This document shows positions 1 to 7,938 of a DNA stretch of 64,000 nt, piece after piece (positions within the stretch are counted from its first letter, which is position 1; every line of letters begins with the position of its first letter). Location: NCBI GenBank assembly GCA_965222215.1, contig OZ244931.1, positions 930,001 to 994,000 of the forward strand, given 5' to 3'. The DNA comes from JABJAG01 sp965222215 (GTDB lineage: Bacteria; Pseudomonadota; Alphaproteobacteria; UBA6615). A program made the translations under genes and the position numbers. The notes below the pieces were generated by a model, which had not been told where the DNA came from, did not search any database, and saw nothing but the letters and a program-made list of their open reading frames with translations.

Positions 1-882
1 TCGTTGCTGGTTATTCTTAGTCCAGCTGACTCAACGTCCAGCCAGCAAATGCTGTGGCTTTTCGGACTCGACCTCGCTGCAAAGCAGGCCGATGCCCGCC
101 AAATTACCGACGACAGTATGACACTGAGCTTTGCTGCCCGCACGATCCTTGAGGACATCGGTGTTCCCGTCGATGATCCGGAACCCGACGCACTGAACCT
201 CTTAATTGACCAATTTGGATATGTCTTCCCAACAACAGCGGCGATGTCTGCCTTTGCCAGAGATACATTTCAGGGCGTGGATGCTCGATCTGAACCTGAC
301 AGAACTCTGGTGGCGTGGATGGAGCATGAAGAAACCCTGTTCCGTCACATGGAAAGGGAGATCGTCGCCAAGCGTTTGAAGGATGGTTTCTTCCAAGATG
401 AGATAGCTGATGTGGACGGTTTCCTGAAATTCTCGCTCAGCGTGCAGAACCGTCGGAAATCGCGAGCGGGTTGGGCCTTCGGGCACCATGTAGAAGCGAT
501 CCTGAAGGCGCACGGTCTCCAATACACCCGTGAAGCCACAACCGAGAAACGAAATGCTGCGGACTTTCTATTTCCCGGGGAAGATGAGTATGCGGATGCC
601 AAGTATCCAAGCGCCAGACTGACAATGCTGGCAGTAAAAACGAGTTGTAAGGATAGGTGGCGCCAAGTGTTGGCAGAGGCTAACCGAATTCACACCAAGC
701 ACCTGCTAACGCTTGAACCAGCGATTTCCCGACTTCAGACTGATGAGATGCAGGGCCAGAACCTTCAACTCGTGCTGCCGGTGCAACTACATGAAACCTA
801 CTATCCTGATCAGCAAATTTGGCTCATGAGTGTCAGTGAATTCGTACAAGCGGTACGCGCGATTCAAGAAAAGGAATTTTGA
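1..882 (+). CDS. EcoRII-type restriction endonuclease, 5' end cut by window edge
   Basis: The reading frame is open from the first base, so the N-terminus probably lies outside the window; the first possible start inside is a TTG at 4. About 293 codons are visible. The C-terminal half matches the EcoRII catalytic domain as I know it: NRRKSRAG near residues 149-156, then ADFLFPG (Asp187) and AVKTSCKDRWRQVL (Lys212, Lys216), which is the PD-(D/E)XK-like core, then TKHLLTLE. EcoRII-type enzymes cut near CCWGG-like sites. The visible N-terminal part is too short to judge whether a B3-like effector domain is present. No methyltransferase gene follows downstream, so a partner would have to lie upstream. 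Base composition is lower in GC than in the next genes, consistent with transfer (inference). Confidence 0.85.
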   Translation, partial: SLLVILSPADSTSSQQMLWLFGLDLAAKQADARQITDDSMTLSFAARTILEDIGVPVDDPEPDALNLLIDQFGYVFPTTAAMSAFARDTFQGVDARSEPDRTLVAWMEHEETLFRHMEREIVAKRLKDGFFQDEIADVDGFLKFSLSVQNRRKSRAGWAFGHHVEAILKAHGLQYTREATTEKRNAADFLFPGEDEYADAKYPSARLTMLAVKTSCKDRWRQVLAEANRIHTKHLLTLEPAISRLQTDEMQGQNLQLVLPVQLHETYYPDQQIWLMSVSEFVQAVRAIQEKEF

Positions 883-924
883 TGCTCGCCGTCGACATCC
901 GGCACTAACTGAGGAACGCGGTAC

Positions 925-1323
925 GTGGACAACCACATCGGGACATGGGCCCTCGTTCGGGTCGAAGCCGTCGATGCGGAGGGTAACCCGGTCAGTCCGG
1001 CGCCCTTTGGCGACGGCAATTTCATCGGCCGCGTCGTGCTCACGGCCGACCGCCTTTCGTCCACGATCACCGACGCGCGGCCGGTCCTTCCCGACGGCGA
1101 GGAGCGTGAATACTCCTGCTACACCGGCCTCTATACTTTCGACGGCAAAACGCTGGTCACGAAAGTGGATCAAAGCTCCGACCCGGCGCGCAGGGGCACG
1201 GAGCAGGTGCGCGATGTGACCTTCGAGGGCGACCTGATGGTCCTGCGCCCGCCGCTGCAGCCCTACGGCAACAAGCCGGCCGAGCAGCGCACGCTCTGGT
1301 GGAAGAAAATTTCCGACGTCTGA
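925..1323 (+). CDS. lipocalin-like domain protein (132 aa)
   Basis: Small protein with the layout of the lipocalin-like family: GTW near the N-terminus (IGTWALVRVEA), then alternating short beta strands and a closing LWWKK strand. It has no signal peptide, so it is probably cytoplasmic. The start is a GTG at 925 with GAGGA at 911-915. This family is often found beside oxidoreductases of small-molecule catabolism and its ligand is generally unknown. It lies 42 bp after the restriction gene but is much more GC-rich, so the two are probably unrelated. Confidence 0.7.
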   Translation: MDNHIGTWALVRVEAVDAEGNPVSPAPFGDGNFIGRVVLTADRLSSTITDARPVLPDGEEREYSCYTGLYTFDGKTLVTKVDQSSDPARRGTEQVRDVTFEGDLMVLRPPLQPYGNKPAEQRTLWWKKISDV

Positions 1324-1336
1324 GTTCCAATTGTAT

Positions 1337-1411
1337 CGTCATGCCCGGACGTGATCCGGGCATCTGTTCACGGACCGAGGCGAGATACGCGGGTCAAGCC
1401 CGCGTATGACG
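1337..1411. repeat. dispersed repeat family A, copy 1
   Basis: Begins CGTCATGCCCGGAC, with the arms CCCGGAC/GTCCGGG-like, and ends with GCGGGTCAAGCCCGC and TATGACG. The outer ends CGTCATG and TATGACG are near-complementary, so the whole unit can fold into a long hairpin. A related unit is at 2869-2941 and partial units are near 4977 and 52684. It occupies most of the 1324-1508 gap and may act as an mRNA terminator or stabiliser; this role is inferred. Confidence 0.7.
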
Positions 1412-1508
1412 AGTTGGGGAATTTGACCTTCCGCAGACTCCCAATTCCTGCCTCCACAAGGCAAACTCCGGCCCTCACTTTTTGGCGTCACAACCTGTCG
1501 GCCTTCCC

Positions 1509-2852
1509 ATGCCCACCCCCATCCATCTCAATCTGTTCATTCAGTCGCGCGGGCATCATGAGACCGCGTGGGACCATCCCGGCGCTGATCCGCGCTCGCT
1601 GATGGACATCTCCTACTACGCCGACCTGGCGAAGCAGGCCGAGGCGGCGAAGTTTGATTCGATCTTCTTCGCCGACGTGCTGATGATGACCAACGACGCC
1701 ATGGAGTCCGGCCGCTTCTGGCCCGACCCGGTCATCATGCTCGCCGCGCTGGCCATGGAAACCGAACGGATCGGGCTGATCGCCACGGGTTCGTGCACCT
1801 ATTCCGAGCCCTACAACCTGGCGCGCCAGTTCGCCTCCATCGACCATATCTCCGGAGGTCGCGCGGCGTGGAACATCGTCACCACCTGGGTCGAGGCTGT
1901 CGCCGCCAACTACGGGCGCGAGCACACGGCCCACGGCGACCGCTACGAGATGGGCGAGGAGTTCGTCGCGTCAGTGAAGGATTTGTGGGACAGCTGGGCC
2001 GACGACGCGCTTGTCGACGACCGGAGTGGGGGAGGGGTCTGCGGTAATCTCGACCGGATCACGCCGATCGATTTCCAGGGCGAGTACTACCAGGTGAAAG
2101 GTCCGCTGAATGTGCCCCGCTCGCCCCAGGGCCGCCCGGTGCTGGTGCAGGCCGGCGCGTCCGACCGCGGGCGCGACTTCGCGGCCAAGCACGCCGAGGC
2201 GATCTTCACCGCGCACCTGGAAAAGGAAACCGCCCAGGAGTTCTACCGCGACATCAAGAAGCGCGCGGCCGGCTTCGGCCGCAACGCCGACCAGGTCGTC
2301 GTCCTGCCGGGGCTGAACCCGGTCATCGGCGGCACCGAGGAGGAGGCGCACCGGAACCTCATGGAGTTGAACGCCCGGACGGACCCGGAGGTGGGCCGCC
2401 GCACGCTTTCCCAGAGGTTTTCGGGCCATGACTTCGACCATATCGATCTCGACGAACCGCTGAAGGTCTCGGACTTTCCCGATCCGGAATCGCTGGAGAC
2501 CATGAAGTCCCGCGCGGCGCTGATCGTGCGGATCGTCGGCAACGAGGGGCTAACGATGCGCGAGCTGCTCGCGCGCTTCGCCGGCGGGCGCGGCCACTAC
2601 ACCACGGCGGGCACGCCCGAGCAGATCGCCGACCTTATCCAGGACTGGTGCGACCCGGATAGCGCCGGCGGCCCGGCGGCCGACGGCTTCAACTACATGC
2701 CGCCGGTGATCCCCGAGCTGATGAACCCGTTCATCGACGAGGTGATGCCCATCCTGAAAAAGCGCGGCCTGTTCCGCACCGAGTACGAGGGCGAGACCCT
2801 GCGCGAGAACCTCGGGCTGGACCGCCCGAAAAGCCGGTTCTTCCCGGACTGA
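1509..2852 (+). CDS. LLM-class flavin-dependent monooxygenase, NtaA/SnaA/DszA type
   Basis: Protein of 447 aa, the usual length for the FMN-dependent two-component monooxygenases related to nitrilotriacetate monooxygenase component A and DszA. Family marks are the N-terminal LNLFIQSRGHHETAWDHP, the ADLAKQAEAAKFDSIFFAD segment, the barrel segment GLIATGSCTYSEPYNLARQFASIDHISGGRAAWNIVT, and RPVLVQAGASDRGRDFAA. The ATG at 1509 is chosen because it precedes the conserved N-terminus; an upstream GTG/ATG run would add nine residues. No flavin reductase gene is adjacent, so reduced FMN would come from elsewhere. The substrate cannot be told; sulfonates, amino-polycarboxylates or aromatic heterocycles are all possible. 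Confidence 0.85.
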   Translation: MPTPIHLNLFIQSRGHHETAWDHPGADPRSLMDISYYADLAKQAEAAKFDSIFFADVLMMTNDAMESGRFWPDPVIMLAALAMETERIGLIATGSCTYSEPYNLARQFASIDHISGGRAAWNIVTTWVEAVAANYGREHTAHGDRYEMGEEFVASVKDLWDSWADDALVDDRSGGGVCGNLDRITPIDFQGEYYQVKGPLNVPRSPQGRPVLVQAGASDRGRDFAAKHAEAIFTAHLEKETAQEFYRDIKKRAAGFGRNADQVVVLPGLNPVIGGTEEEAHRNLMELNARTDPEVGRRTLSQRFSGHDFDHIDLDEPLKVSDFPDPESLETMKSRAALIVRIVGNEGLTMRELLARFAGGRGHYTTAGTPEQIADLIQDWCDPDSAGGPAADGFNYMPPVIPELMNPFIDEVMPILKKRGLFRTEYEGETLRENLGLDRPKSRFFPD

Positions 2853-2868
2853 CGCTGCCGCGCTCGTT

Positions 2869-2941
2869 CGTCATGCCCGGGCTCGACCCGGGCATCCCGT
2901 GCACCGAGCCGGAGATGGCGGGATCAAGTCCGGCCATGACG
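2869..2941. repeat. dispersed repeat family A, copy 2
   Basis: CGTCATGCCCGGGCTCGACCCGGGCATC at the left and ATCAAGTCCGGCCATGACG at the right. The GCCCGGG/CCCGGGC arms make a strong hairpin 17 bp after the flavin monooxygenase stop, so this could serve as its terminator. Confidence 0.7.
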
Positions 2942-2977
2942 GAAGCGGGGATTGTCCGACTTTGAGACACGATTAAT

Positions 2978-3069
2978 CGTCGCCCCTGCGAAAGCAGGGG
3001 CCCATTGACTCAGGCAGTTGCCCGGTCGGGCCTCGGCGATAATGGATCCCTGCCTGCGCAGGGATGACG
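2978..3069. repeat. dispersed repeat family B, copy 1
   Basis: About 92 bp: TCGTCGCCCCTGCG-AAAG-CAGGGGC hairpin, then CCATTGACTCAGGCAGTTGC, a GCCCGG..CGGGCC hairpin, and GATCCCTGCCTGCGCAGGGATGACG. It is the first of three copies in the 553-bp gap 2853-3406, which has no gene. Confidence 0.85.
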
Positions 3070-3102
3070 GGTTTAAGTGTCCTGGGTATCTCACACCCTC
3101 GG

Positions 3103-3195
3103 TCGTCGCCCCTGCGAAAGCAGGGGCCCATTGACTCAGGCAGTTGTCAGGTCGGGCCTCCGCGATAATGGATCCCTGCCTGCGCAGGGATGACG
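3103..3195. repeat. dispersed repeat family B, copy 2
   Basis: Nearly identical to the copy at 2978 (same CCCATTGACTCAGGCAGTTG core), same orientation, separated from it by 33 bp of unrelated sequence. Confidence 0.85.
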
Positions 3196-3225
3196 AATAT
3201 TGGGATCCCGAACGCCTGACACCCC

Positions 3226-3315
3226 TAGCCCTTCTGAAGGCAGGGGCCCATTGACTCAGGCGGTTGCCCGGCCGGGCTTCGGCGCTAGTGGACCCCTGCT
3301 TTCGCAGGGATGACG
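3226..3315. repeat. dispersed repeat family B, copy 3, diverged
   Basis: The left arm is degenerate (AGCCCTTCTGAAGGCAGGGGC), the core CCCATTGACTCAGGCGGTTG is kept, and it ends CCCCTGCTTTCGCAGGGATGACG. It is the last unit before the gabD ribosome-binding region. Confidence 0.75.
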
Positions 3316-3406
3316 GACTGAAGGAGCGCGCGGTTGTTCCCGGCAACCTCCGGCGCTTATGCTCGTTATCAACTCAGGAACACATCCCAAACGGGGACGG
3401 AGAACC

Positions 3407-4861
3407 ATGAAACTCAGCGACAGCAAGCTTTTCCGCCAGCAGTGCTACGTCAACGGCGAATGGGCCGACGCGGACAGCGGCGAGACCATCGAGGTCACCA
3501 ACCCGGCCGACGGGTCAGTGATCGGGACCATCCCGAAGATGGGCGCCACCGAGACCCGCCGCGCCATTGAGGCCGCCGAGGAAGCCCAGAAGGAATGGCG
3601 CAAGCTGACTGGCAAGGAACGCGCCGCGATCCTGCGCAAGTGGCACGACCTGATGATGGAGCACCAGGAGGACCTCGCCGTCCTGATGACCACGGAGCAG
3701 GGCAAGCCGCTGGCGGAATCGCGCGGGGAGATCGCCTACGCCGCCTCGTTCATCGAGTGGTTCGCCGAGGAAGGCAAGCGCATCTACGGCGACACCATCC
3801 CCGGCCACACCCGCGACACCCGGATCGTGGTGATGAAGGAACCCATCGGCGTGACGGCCGCGATCACGCCGTGGAACTTCCCGGCCGCGATGATCACCCG
3901 CAAGGCCGGCCCGGCACTCGCCGCCGGCTGCTCGATGGTGGTGAAGCCCGCGACGTCGACGCCCTACTCGGCGCTGGCGATGGCCGAGCTGGCCGAGCGC
4001 GCGGGCGTGCCGGCGGGTATTCTGTCGGTTGTCACCGGCTCGTCGTCGGAGATCGGCGGCGAGATCACGTCGAACCCCATCGTGCGCAAGCTGACCTTCA
4101 CCGGCTCGACCGAGGTCGGCCGCGAGCTGATGAAGCAGAGCGCGGAGAACATCAAGAAGGTCTCCATGGAACTGGGCGGTAACGCGCCGTTCCTCGTCTT
4201 CGACGACGCCGATCTCGACGCGGCGGTCGAGGGCGCGATGGCATCCAAGTACCGCAACACCGGCCAGACCTGCGTCTGCGCCAACCGTATCCTGGTGCAG
4301 GACGGCGTCTACGACGCGTTCACCGAGAAGCTGGCCGCGGCCGTGAAGAAGCTTAACGTCGGCAACGGCCTCGACGAGGACAACAACCAGGGCCCGCTGA
4401 TCGACATGGCCGCGGTCGAGAAGGTCGAGGAACATATCGCCGACGCTGTTGCCAAAGGTGCCAGGGTCGCTGTCGGCGGCGAGCGCCATGAGCTGGGCGG
4501 CACCTTCTTCCAGCCGACCGTGCTGGTGGACGTGACGCCGACCATGGCCGTCACCCGCGAGGAAACGTTCGGCCCGCTGGCGCCGCTGTTCCGCTTTGGC
4601 AGCGACGAGGAAGGCATCGCCATGGCGAACGACACCGAGTTCGGCCTGGCCGCGTATTTCTATGCGGGCGACCTGCGCCGGGTGTGGAAGGTTTCCGAAG
4701 GCCTCGAATCCGGCATCGTCGGCGTGAACACCGGCCTGATCTCCACCGAGGTCGCCCCCTTCGGCGGCGTCAAGGAATCCGGCGTCGGCCGCGAAGGCTC
4801 GAAGTACGGCATCGACGACTACATCGAGATCAAATACGTCTGCCTCGGCGGCATGGCTTAG
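3407..4861 (+). CDS. gabD: NAD(P)-dependent succinate-semialdehyde dehydrogenase
   Basis: Aldehyde dehydrogenase of 484 aa, the normal GabD length. It oxidises succinate semialdehyde to succinate and so links GABA or gamma-hydroxybutyrate breakdown to the TCA cycle. Visible motifs are ITPWNFPAAMITRK (cofactor site), FTGSTEVGREL, MELGGNAPFLVFDDAD with the catalytic Glu, and GQTCVCANR with the catalytic Cys. The ATG at 3407 is preferred over one at 3359 because it has GGGACGGAGA just upstream and matches the family N-terminus (LFRQQCYVNGEW). The adjacent DUF849 gene on the other strand may produce a related short-chain substrate (inference). Confidence 0.93.
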   Translation: MKLSDSKLFRQQCYVNGEWADADSGETIEVTNPADGSVIGTIPKMGATETRRAIEAAEEAQKEWRKLTGKERAAILRKWHDLMMEHQEDLAVLMTTEQGKPLAESRGEIAYAASFIEWFAEEGKRIYGDTIPGHTRDTRIVVMKEPIGVTAAITPWNFPAAMITRKAGPALAAGCSMVVKPATSTPYSALAMAELAERAGVPAGILSVVTGSSSEIGGEITSNPIVRKLTFTGSTEVGRELMKQSAENIKKVSMELGGNAPFLVFDDADLDAAVEGAMASKYRNTGQTCVCANRILVQDGVYDAFTEKLAAAVKKLNVGNGLDEDNNQGPLIDMAAVEKVEEHIADAVAKGARVAVGGERHELGGTFFQPTVLVDVTPTMAVTREETFGPLAPLFRFGSDEEGIAMANDTEFGLAAYFYAGDLRRVWKVSEGLESGIVGVNTGLISTEVAPFGGVKESGVGREGSKYGIDDYIEIKYVCLGGMA

Positions 4862-4899
4862 CCAGCTAGTCGGCGCGGTGATCCGGCCATCTCCGCTTG

Positions 4900-4976
4900 A
4901 CTGAGCCCTCGCCCTGAGCCTGACGAAGGGGGAGGGCGATATCCTCGTACTTCGACAAGCTCAGCATGAGGATATC
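4900..4976. repeat. dispersed repeat family E, copy 1
   Basis: ACTGAGCCCTCGCCCTGAGCCTG..GAAGG on the left and CTTCGACAAGCTCAGCATGAGG on the right form a long imperfect hairpin. It lies between convergent gabD and the DUF849 gene and could act as a bidirectional terminator (inference). Another copy is at 58194. Confidence 0.75.
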
Positions 4977-5031
4977 GCGAGACGCCCGGGTCAAGGCCGG
5001 GCATGACGACTTTAGACATCATGGATCTCGG

Positions 5032-5124
5032 TCGTCGCCCCTGCGAAGGCAGGGGCCCATTAACTCAGGCTGTTGCCTGGTTGGGCAACGGCGTAAATGG
5101 ATGCCTGCCTGCGCAGGCATGACG
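5032..5124. repeat. dispersed repeat family B, copy 4
   Basis: TCGTCGCCCCTGCGAAGGCAGGGGCCCATTAACTCAGG... through GCCTGCGCAGGCATGACG, the same order of hairpins as copies 1-3. It ends about 15 bp before the stop of the reverse-strand DUF849 gene. Confidence 0.85.
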
Positions 5125-5138
5125 AGCGAGTGGGAAGC

Positions 5139-6008
5139 TTACAGCCCTAGTATCTCCCGCGCTTCCTTCTCGTTCGCGACCGACGCGCCCATCGACTCCA
5201 CGACTTCGACCGCGCGCTCGACGAGCTGGGCGTTGCCCGAGGCGAGTTCGCCCCTGGCGATGTACAGGTTGTCCTCCAGCCCGACGCGGCAGTGGCCGCC
5301 GAGCAGCACGGCGCTGGCCACCATCGGGAACTCGAAGCGGGAGATGCCGAAGGACGCCCAGTTGGCGTTGTCCGGCAGCATGTCGCGCATGGCCATCATC
5401 ATCTCCGCCGTCGCCGGCGCGCCCCAGGGGATGCCGAGGCAGAGCTGGTAGAGCGGCTTGTCGTCCTTGATGACACCCGTCTCGACCATGTGGTTGGCGA
5501 GGCGCACATGGCCGGTGTCGAACACCTCCAACTCCGGCTTCACGCCGGCGTCCTGGATCATCGTCGCCATCTTGTTGAGCATGTCCGGCGCGTTGACCAT
5601 CGGCCGGTCGCCGAAGTTCATGGTTGCGACGTCGAGCGAGCAGATATCGGGCTTGTTCTCGATGACGTGCGCCAGCCGCTCTTCGGCGGTCTTCATCACG
5701 CTGCCTTCGGCGATGTTGCTGGGATCGTCGAGGTTTGGCACCAGCCGCGCGCCCGGGCCCGTCGTCAGGTTGATAATGACCGGGGCGTTGGCGTCGCGGA
5801 TGCGGTCGACCACTTCCTTGTAGAGCGCCGGGTTCATGCTCGCCTTGCCCGTCTCCGGGTTGCGCACGTGGATGTGGACGATGGCGGCGCCGGCCTTGTT
5901 GGCGGCGAGCGCCTCGTTGGCGATTTCTTCCGGCGTGACGGGCACGGCCGGGTTCGCGCCGACGGAGTCGGCGGCACCGGTCACGGCGCAACTGATGATA
6001 ACGGACAT
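5139..6008 (-). CDS. 3-keto-5-aminohexanoate cleavage enzyme family (BKACE, DUF849)
   Basis: Protein of 289 aa. The BKACE family condenses a beta-keto acid with acetyl-CoA to give acetoacetate and a new CoA ester, using a Zn ion in a TIM barrel. Family features seen are ISCAVTGA at the N-terminus, the metal-type HIHVR motif (residues about 46-50), NLTTGPGA, CSLDVATMNFG, ELEVFDTGHV and LGIPWGAPAT. The ATG at 6008 is chosen because revcomp GGGGGAAG lies just upstream; a longer start at 6047 adds 13 residues with no support. The substrate cannot be assigned; the family covers several beta-keto acids, including betaine-derived dehydrocarnitine. Confidence 0.85.
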   Translation of the reverse strand: MSVIISCAVTGAADSVGANPAVPVTPEEIANEALAANKAGAAIVHIHVRNPETGKASMNPALYKEVVDRIRDANAPVIINLTTGPGARLVPNLDDPSNIAEGSVMKTAEERLAHVIENKPDICSLDVATMNFGDRPMVNAPDMLNKMATMIQDAGVKPELEVFDTGHVRLANHMVETGVIKDDKPLYQLCLGIPWGAPATAEMMMAMRDMLPDNANWASFGISRFEFPMVASAVLLGGHCRVGLEDNLYIARGELASGNAQLVERAVEVVESMGASVANEKEAREILGL

Positions 6009-6117
6009 TTCTTCCCCCTTGGTATTCGGATGCCTTGTTTGGCACATTGTGGGGAAGCCTAGTGAGCCGCACAGTCGTGAACAAGTGCTGCCGCCATCAC
6101 CTCAGGGGGAACCTGCC

Positions 6118-6714
6118 ATGTCCGATGCCGCCCGCGCCGCCGCGCATGTCTCGCCGAAGATCAGTGCCGAGGAAATGGAGGCGACCCGCGTCGCCCGTTT
6201 CAAGGACCTGAAGAAATTCAATGTCGCCTTCGTCGACTCCCTGCTGCCCGAGCACAGGAAGAAGAACCTGAAGGTGATCGGCCGCGGCGTGGTCGAGGAC
6301 CCGCGCATGAACCCACCGATCGCCGCCGACCATGGCTTCACCGTCGCTTTCATCACCTGTGAGCCCGGCCAGGGCGCCGCGCTGCACAGCCACGAGACGG
6401 CGGAGGTCTTCATGCCGCTGAATGGCAACCTGGTCGTCTACTGGGGCGACGACGGCGAGGAGGAGCTGGAGCTGGAGCCGTGGGACACCGTGTCCGTGCC
6501 CGAAGGCGTCATGCGCGGTTTCCGCAACGCCACCGACAAGGAACTGGTGATCCTCGCCATGGTCGGCCAGCAGGACGGCGGCGGGCCGGTCACCTGGCAC
6601 CCGGATATCCTCGAACGCGCCAGGGAAACCGGTCTCGCGGTGCAAGACGGCAAGCTCGTCCGGCTCGACAACTTCGCCCTGCCCGAGGGTATGGAGGAAA
6701 TCGAAACCGGGTGA
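6118..6714 (+). CDS. cupin-domain protein, paired with a quinone oxidoreductase
   Basis: Protein of 198 aa with one cupin barrel in the middle. Metal-site marks are LHSHETAEVFMPLNG (residues about 89-103, HxH and Glu) and the second-motif region EPWDTVSVPEGVMRGFRN. The N-terminal ISAEEMEATRVARFKDLKKF is conserved with the cupin at 35671. The RBS is CAGGGGGA at 6103-6110. The natural reaction is unknown; such cupins can be dioxygenases, isomerases or ligand binders. It is 102 bp upstream of an MDR quinone oxidoreductase in the same direction, an arrangement repeated at 35.7-37.3 kb. Confidence 0.75.
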   Translation: MSDAARAAAHVSPKISAEEMEATRVARFKDLKKFNVAFVDSLLPEHRKKNLKVIGRGVVEDPRMNPPIAADHGFTVAFITCEPGQGAALHSHETAEVFMPLNGNLVVYWGDDGEEELELEPWDTVSVPEGVMRGFRNATDKELVILAMVGQQDGGGPVTWHPDILERARETGLAVQDGKLVRLDNFALPEGMEEIETG

Positions 6715-6816
6715 TGGACTTCTCGAAGCCCGGAACCAACTAACAAGCAACAGGCGGAGCCGTCCGGCGCCGTTTTTGCGCACACACCAGAATACCAGCA
6801 TCGAAAGGGGCCGCAG

Positions 6817-7797
6817 ATGGTCAAGGCGATCCGCATTCACGAGTTCGGCGAGGAAGATGTCCTCAAGTGGGAAGACATCGAGGTCGGCGATCCCGGCCCG
6901 GGGCAGCTGCGCCTCAAGCACACGGTGATCGGCTTCAACTTCCTGGACATCATGGTCCGCAAGGGCCTGTACCCCGTGCTGCCCGAACTGCCTTCGGTGC
7001 TGGGCACCGAGGCGGCAGGCGTGATCGAGGCGGTCGGTGACGGCGTCGACGATTTCGCGGTCGGCCAGCGGGTCGCTTACGCGTCCACGCTCCCCGGTTC
7101 CTACGCTGAAGCGCGCCTAATCGACGCGGCCCAGGTGGTGGCGCTGCCCGACGACGTGTCCGACGAGGCCGCGGCGGCGAGCATGCTCAAGGGCATGACG
7201 GCGGAGTACCTGATCCACCGCACCTTCGAGGCCAAATCCGGACACACCGCGCTGGTCCACGCGGCCGCGGGCGGCGTTGGTCTTTTCCTCTGCCAGTGGC
7301 TGGCATCAAAGGGTGTCGACGTGATCGGCACGGTCGGATCCGACGCCAAGAAGGACACGATCCTCGAGCAGGGCGCGAAGCACGCCGTGAACTACAAGAC
7401 CGAGAACTTCACCGAGGTCGCCCGCGAAGTGACGGGCGGGGTCGGCGTCGACGTGGTCTACGATTCCGTCGGCAAGACCCACTACGAAGGCTCGATCGAT
7501 TCGCTGCGCCCGCGCGGCTACATGGTCAACTTCGGCAACGCGTCCGGCCCGCTGCCGCCGATCGACGCGGTCGAGCTGAATGTGAAGGGCTCGCTGTTTT
7601 TCACCAAGGCGTCGATGCGCTTCTATCAGCTCACGCGACAGGAACTGGACGACAGCGCGGCCAGGCTCTTCGGCGCCATCGCGGCGGGCGACATCACCCC
7701 GGTGATCGGCCAGACCTACAAGCTGGAAAACGCCGCCCAGGCCCAGACCGACGTGTGGGAAGGCAAGACGACCGGCTCGACCCTGCTGACGGTTTAG
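6817..7797 (+). CDS. NADPH:quinone oxidoreductase, zinc-independent MDR family
   Basis: Protein of 326 aa, normal for the QOR branch of the medium-chain dehydrogenases. It begins MVKAIRIHEFGEEDVLKWED and has the catalytic-domain stretch PSVLGTEAAGVIEAVGDGV. The Rossmann motif is ALVHAAAGGVGLFLCQW (AAGGVG), followed by GVDVVYDSVGKTHYEG. No structural-zinc cysteines are present. It reduces quinones or alpha,beta-unsaturated carbonyls with NADPH. GAAAGGGGC precedes the ATG. It is likely cotranscribed with the cupin upstream. Confidence 0.88.
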   Translation: MVKAIRIHEFGEEDVLKWEDIEVGDPGPGQLRLKHTVIGFNFLDIMVRKGLYPVLPELPSVLGTEAAGVIEAVGDGVDDFAVGQRVAYASTLPGSYAEARLIDAAQVVALPDDVSDEAAAASMLKGMTAEYLIHRTFEAKSGHTALVHAAAGGVGLFLCQWLASKGVDVIGTVGSDAKKDTILEQGAKHAVNYKTENFTEVAREVTGGVGVDVVYDSVGKTHYEGSIDSLRPRGYMVNFGNASGPLPPIDAVELNVKGSLFFTKASMRFYQLTRQELDDSAARLFGAIAAGDITPVIGQTYKLENAAQAQTDVWEGKTTGSTLLTV

Positions 7798-7803
7798 CAA
7801 GAC

Positions 7804-7919
7804 CATTCCCTCTCTGCCCCATGGGGGCGGAGAGGGTCAGGGTGAGGTGGGGTTCGCCCCGACAGATCGAGTGTGCCCACCTCACCCCGGCCCTCTCCTC
7901 CCCAAGGGAGGAGAGGGAG
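7804..7919. repeat. dispersed repeat family D, two inverted units
   Basis: CCCTCTCTGCCCC-ATG-GGGGCGGAGAGGG followed by GGTGAGGTGGG, then the mirror unit CCCACCTCACCCC and CCTCTCCTCCCC-AAG-GGAGGAGAGGG. Each forms a strong hairpin. Similar pairs recur near 39590, 42520 and 45284. They fill the gap between the quinone oxidoreductase and the hydrolase. Confidence 0.8.
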
Positions 7920-7938
7920 AAACTTACGGGAACCGCTT

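Noticed and set aside
2978..3315. Possible CRISPR array or tandem repeats
   Set aside because: Units are about 90 bp, divergent, only three, with spacers of unequal length; the content is hairpins, not short identical repeats with unique spacers. No cas genes.
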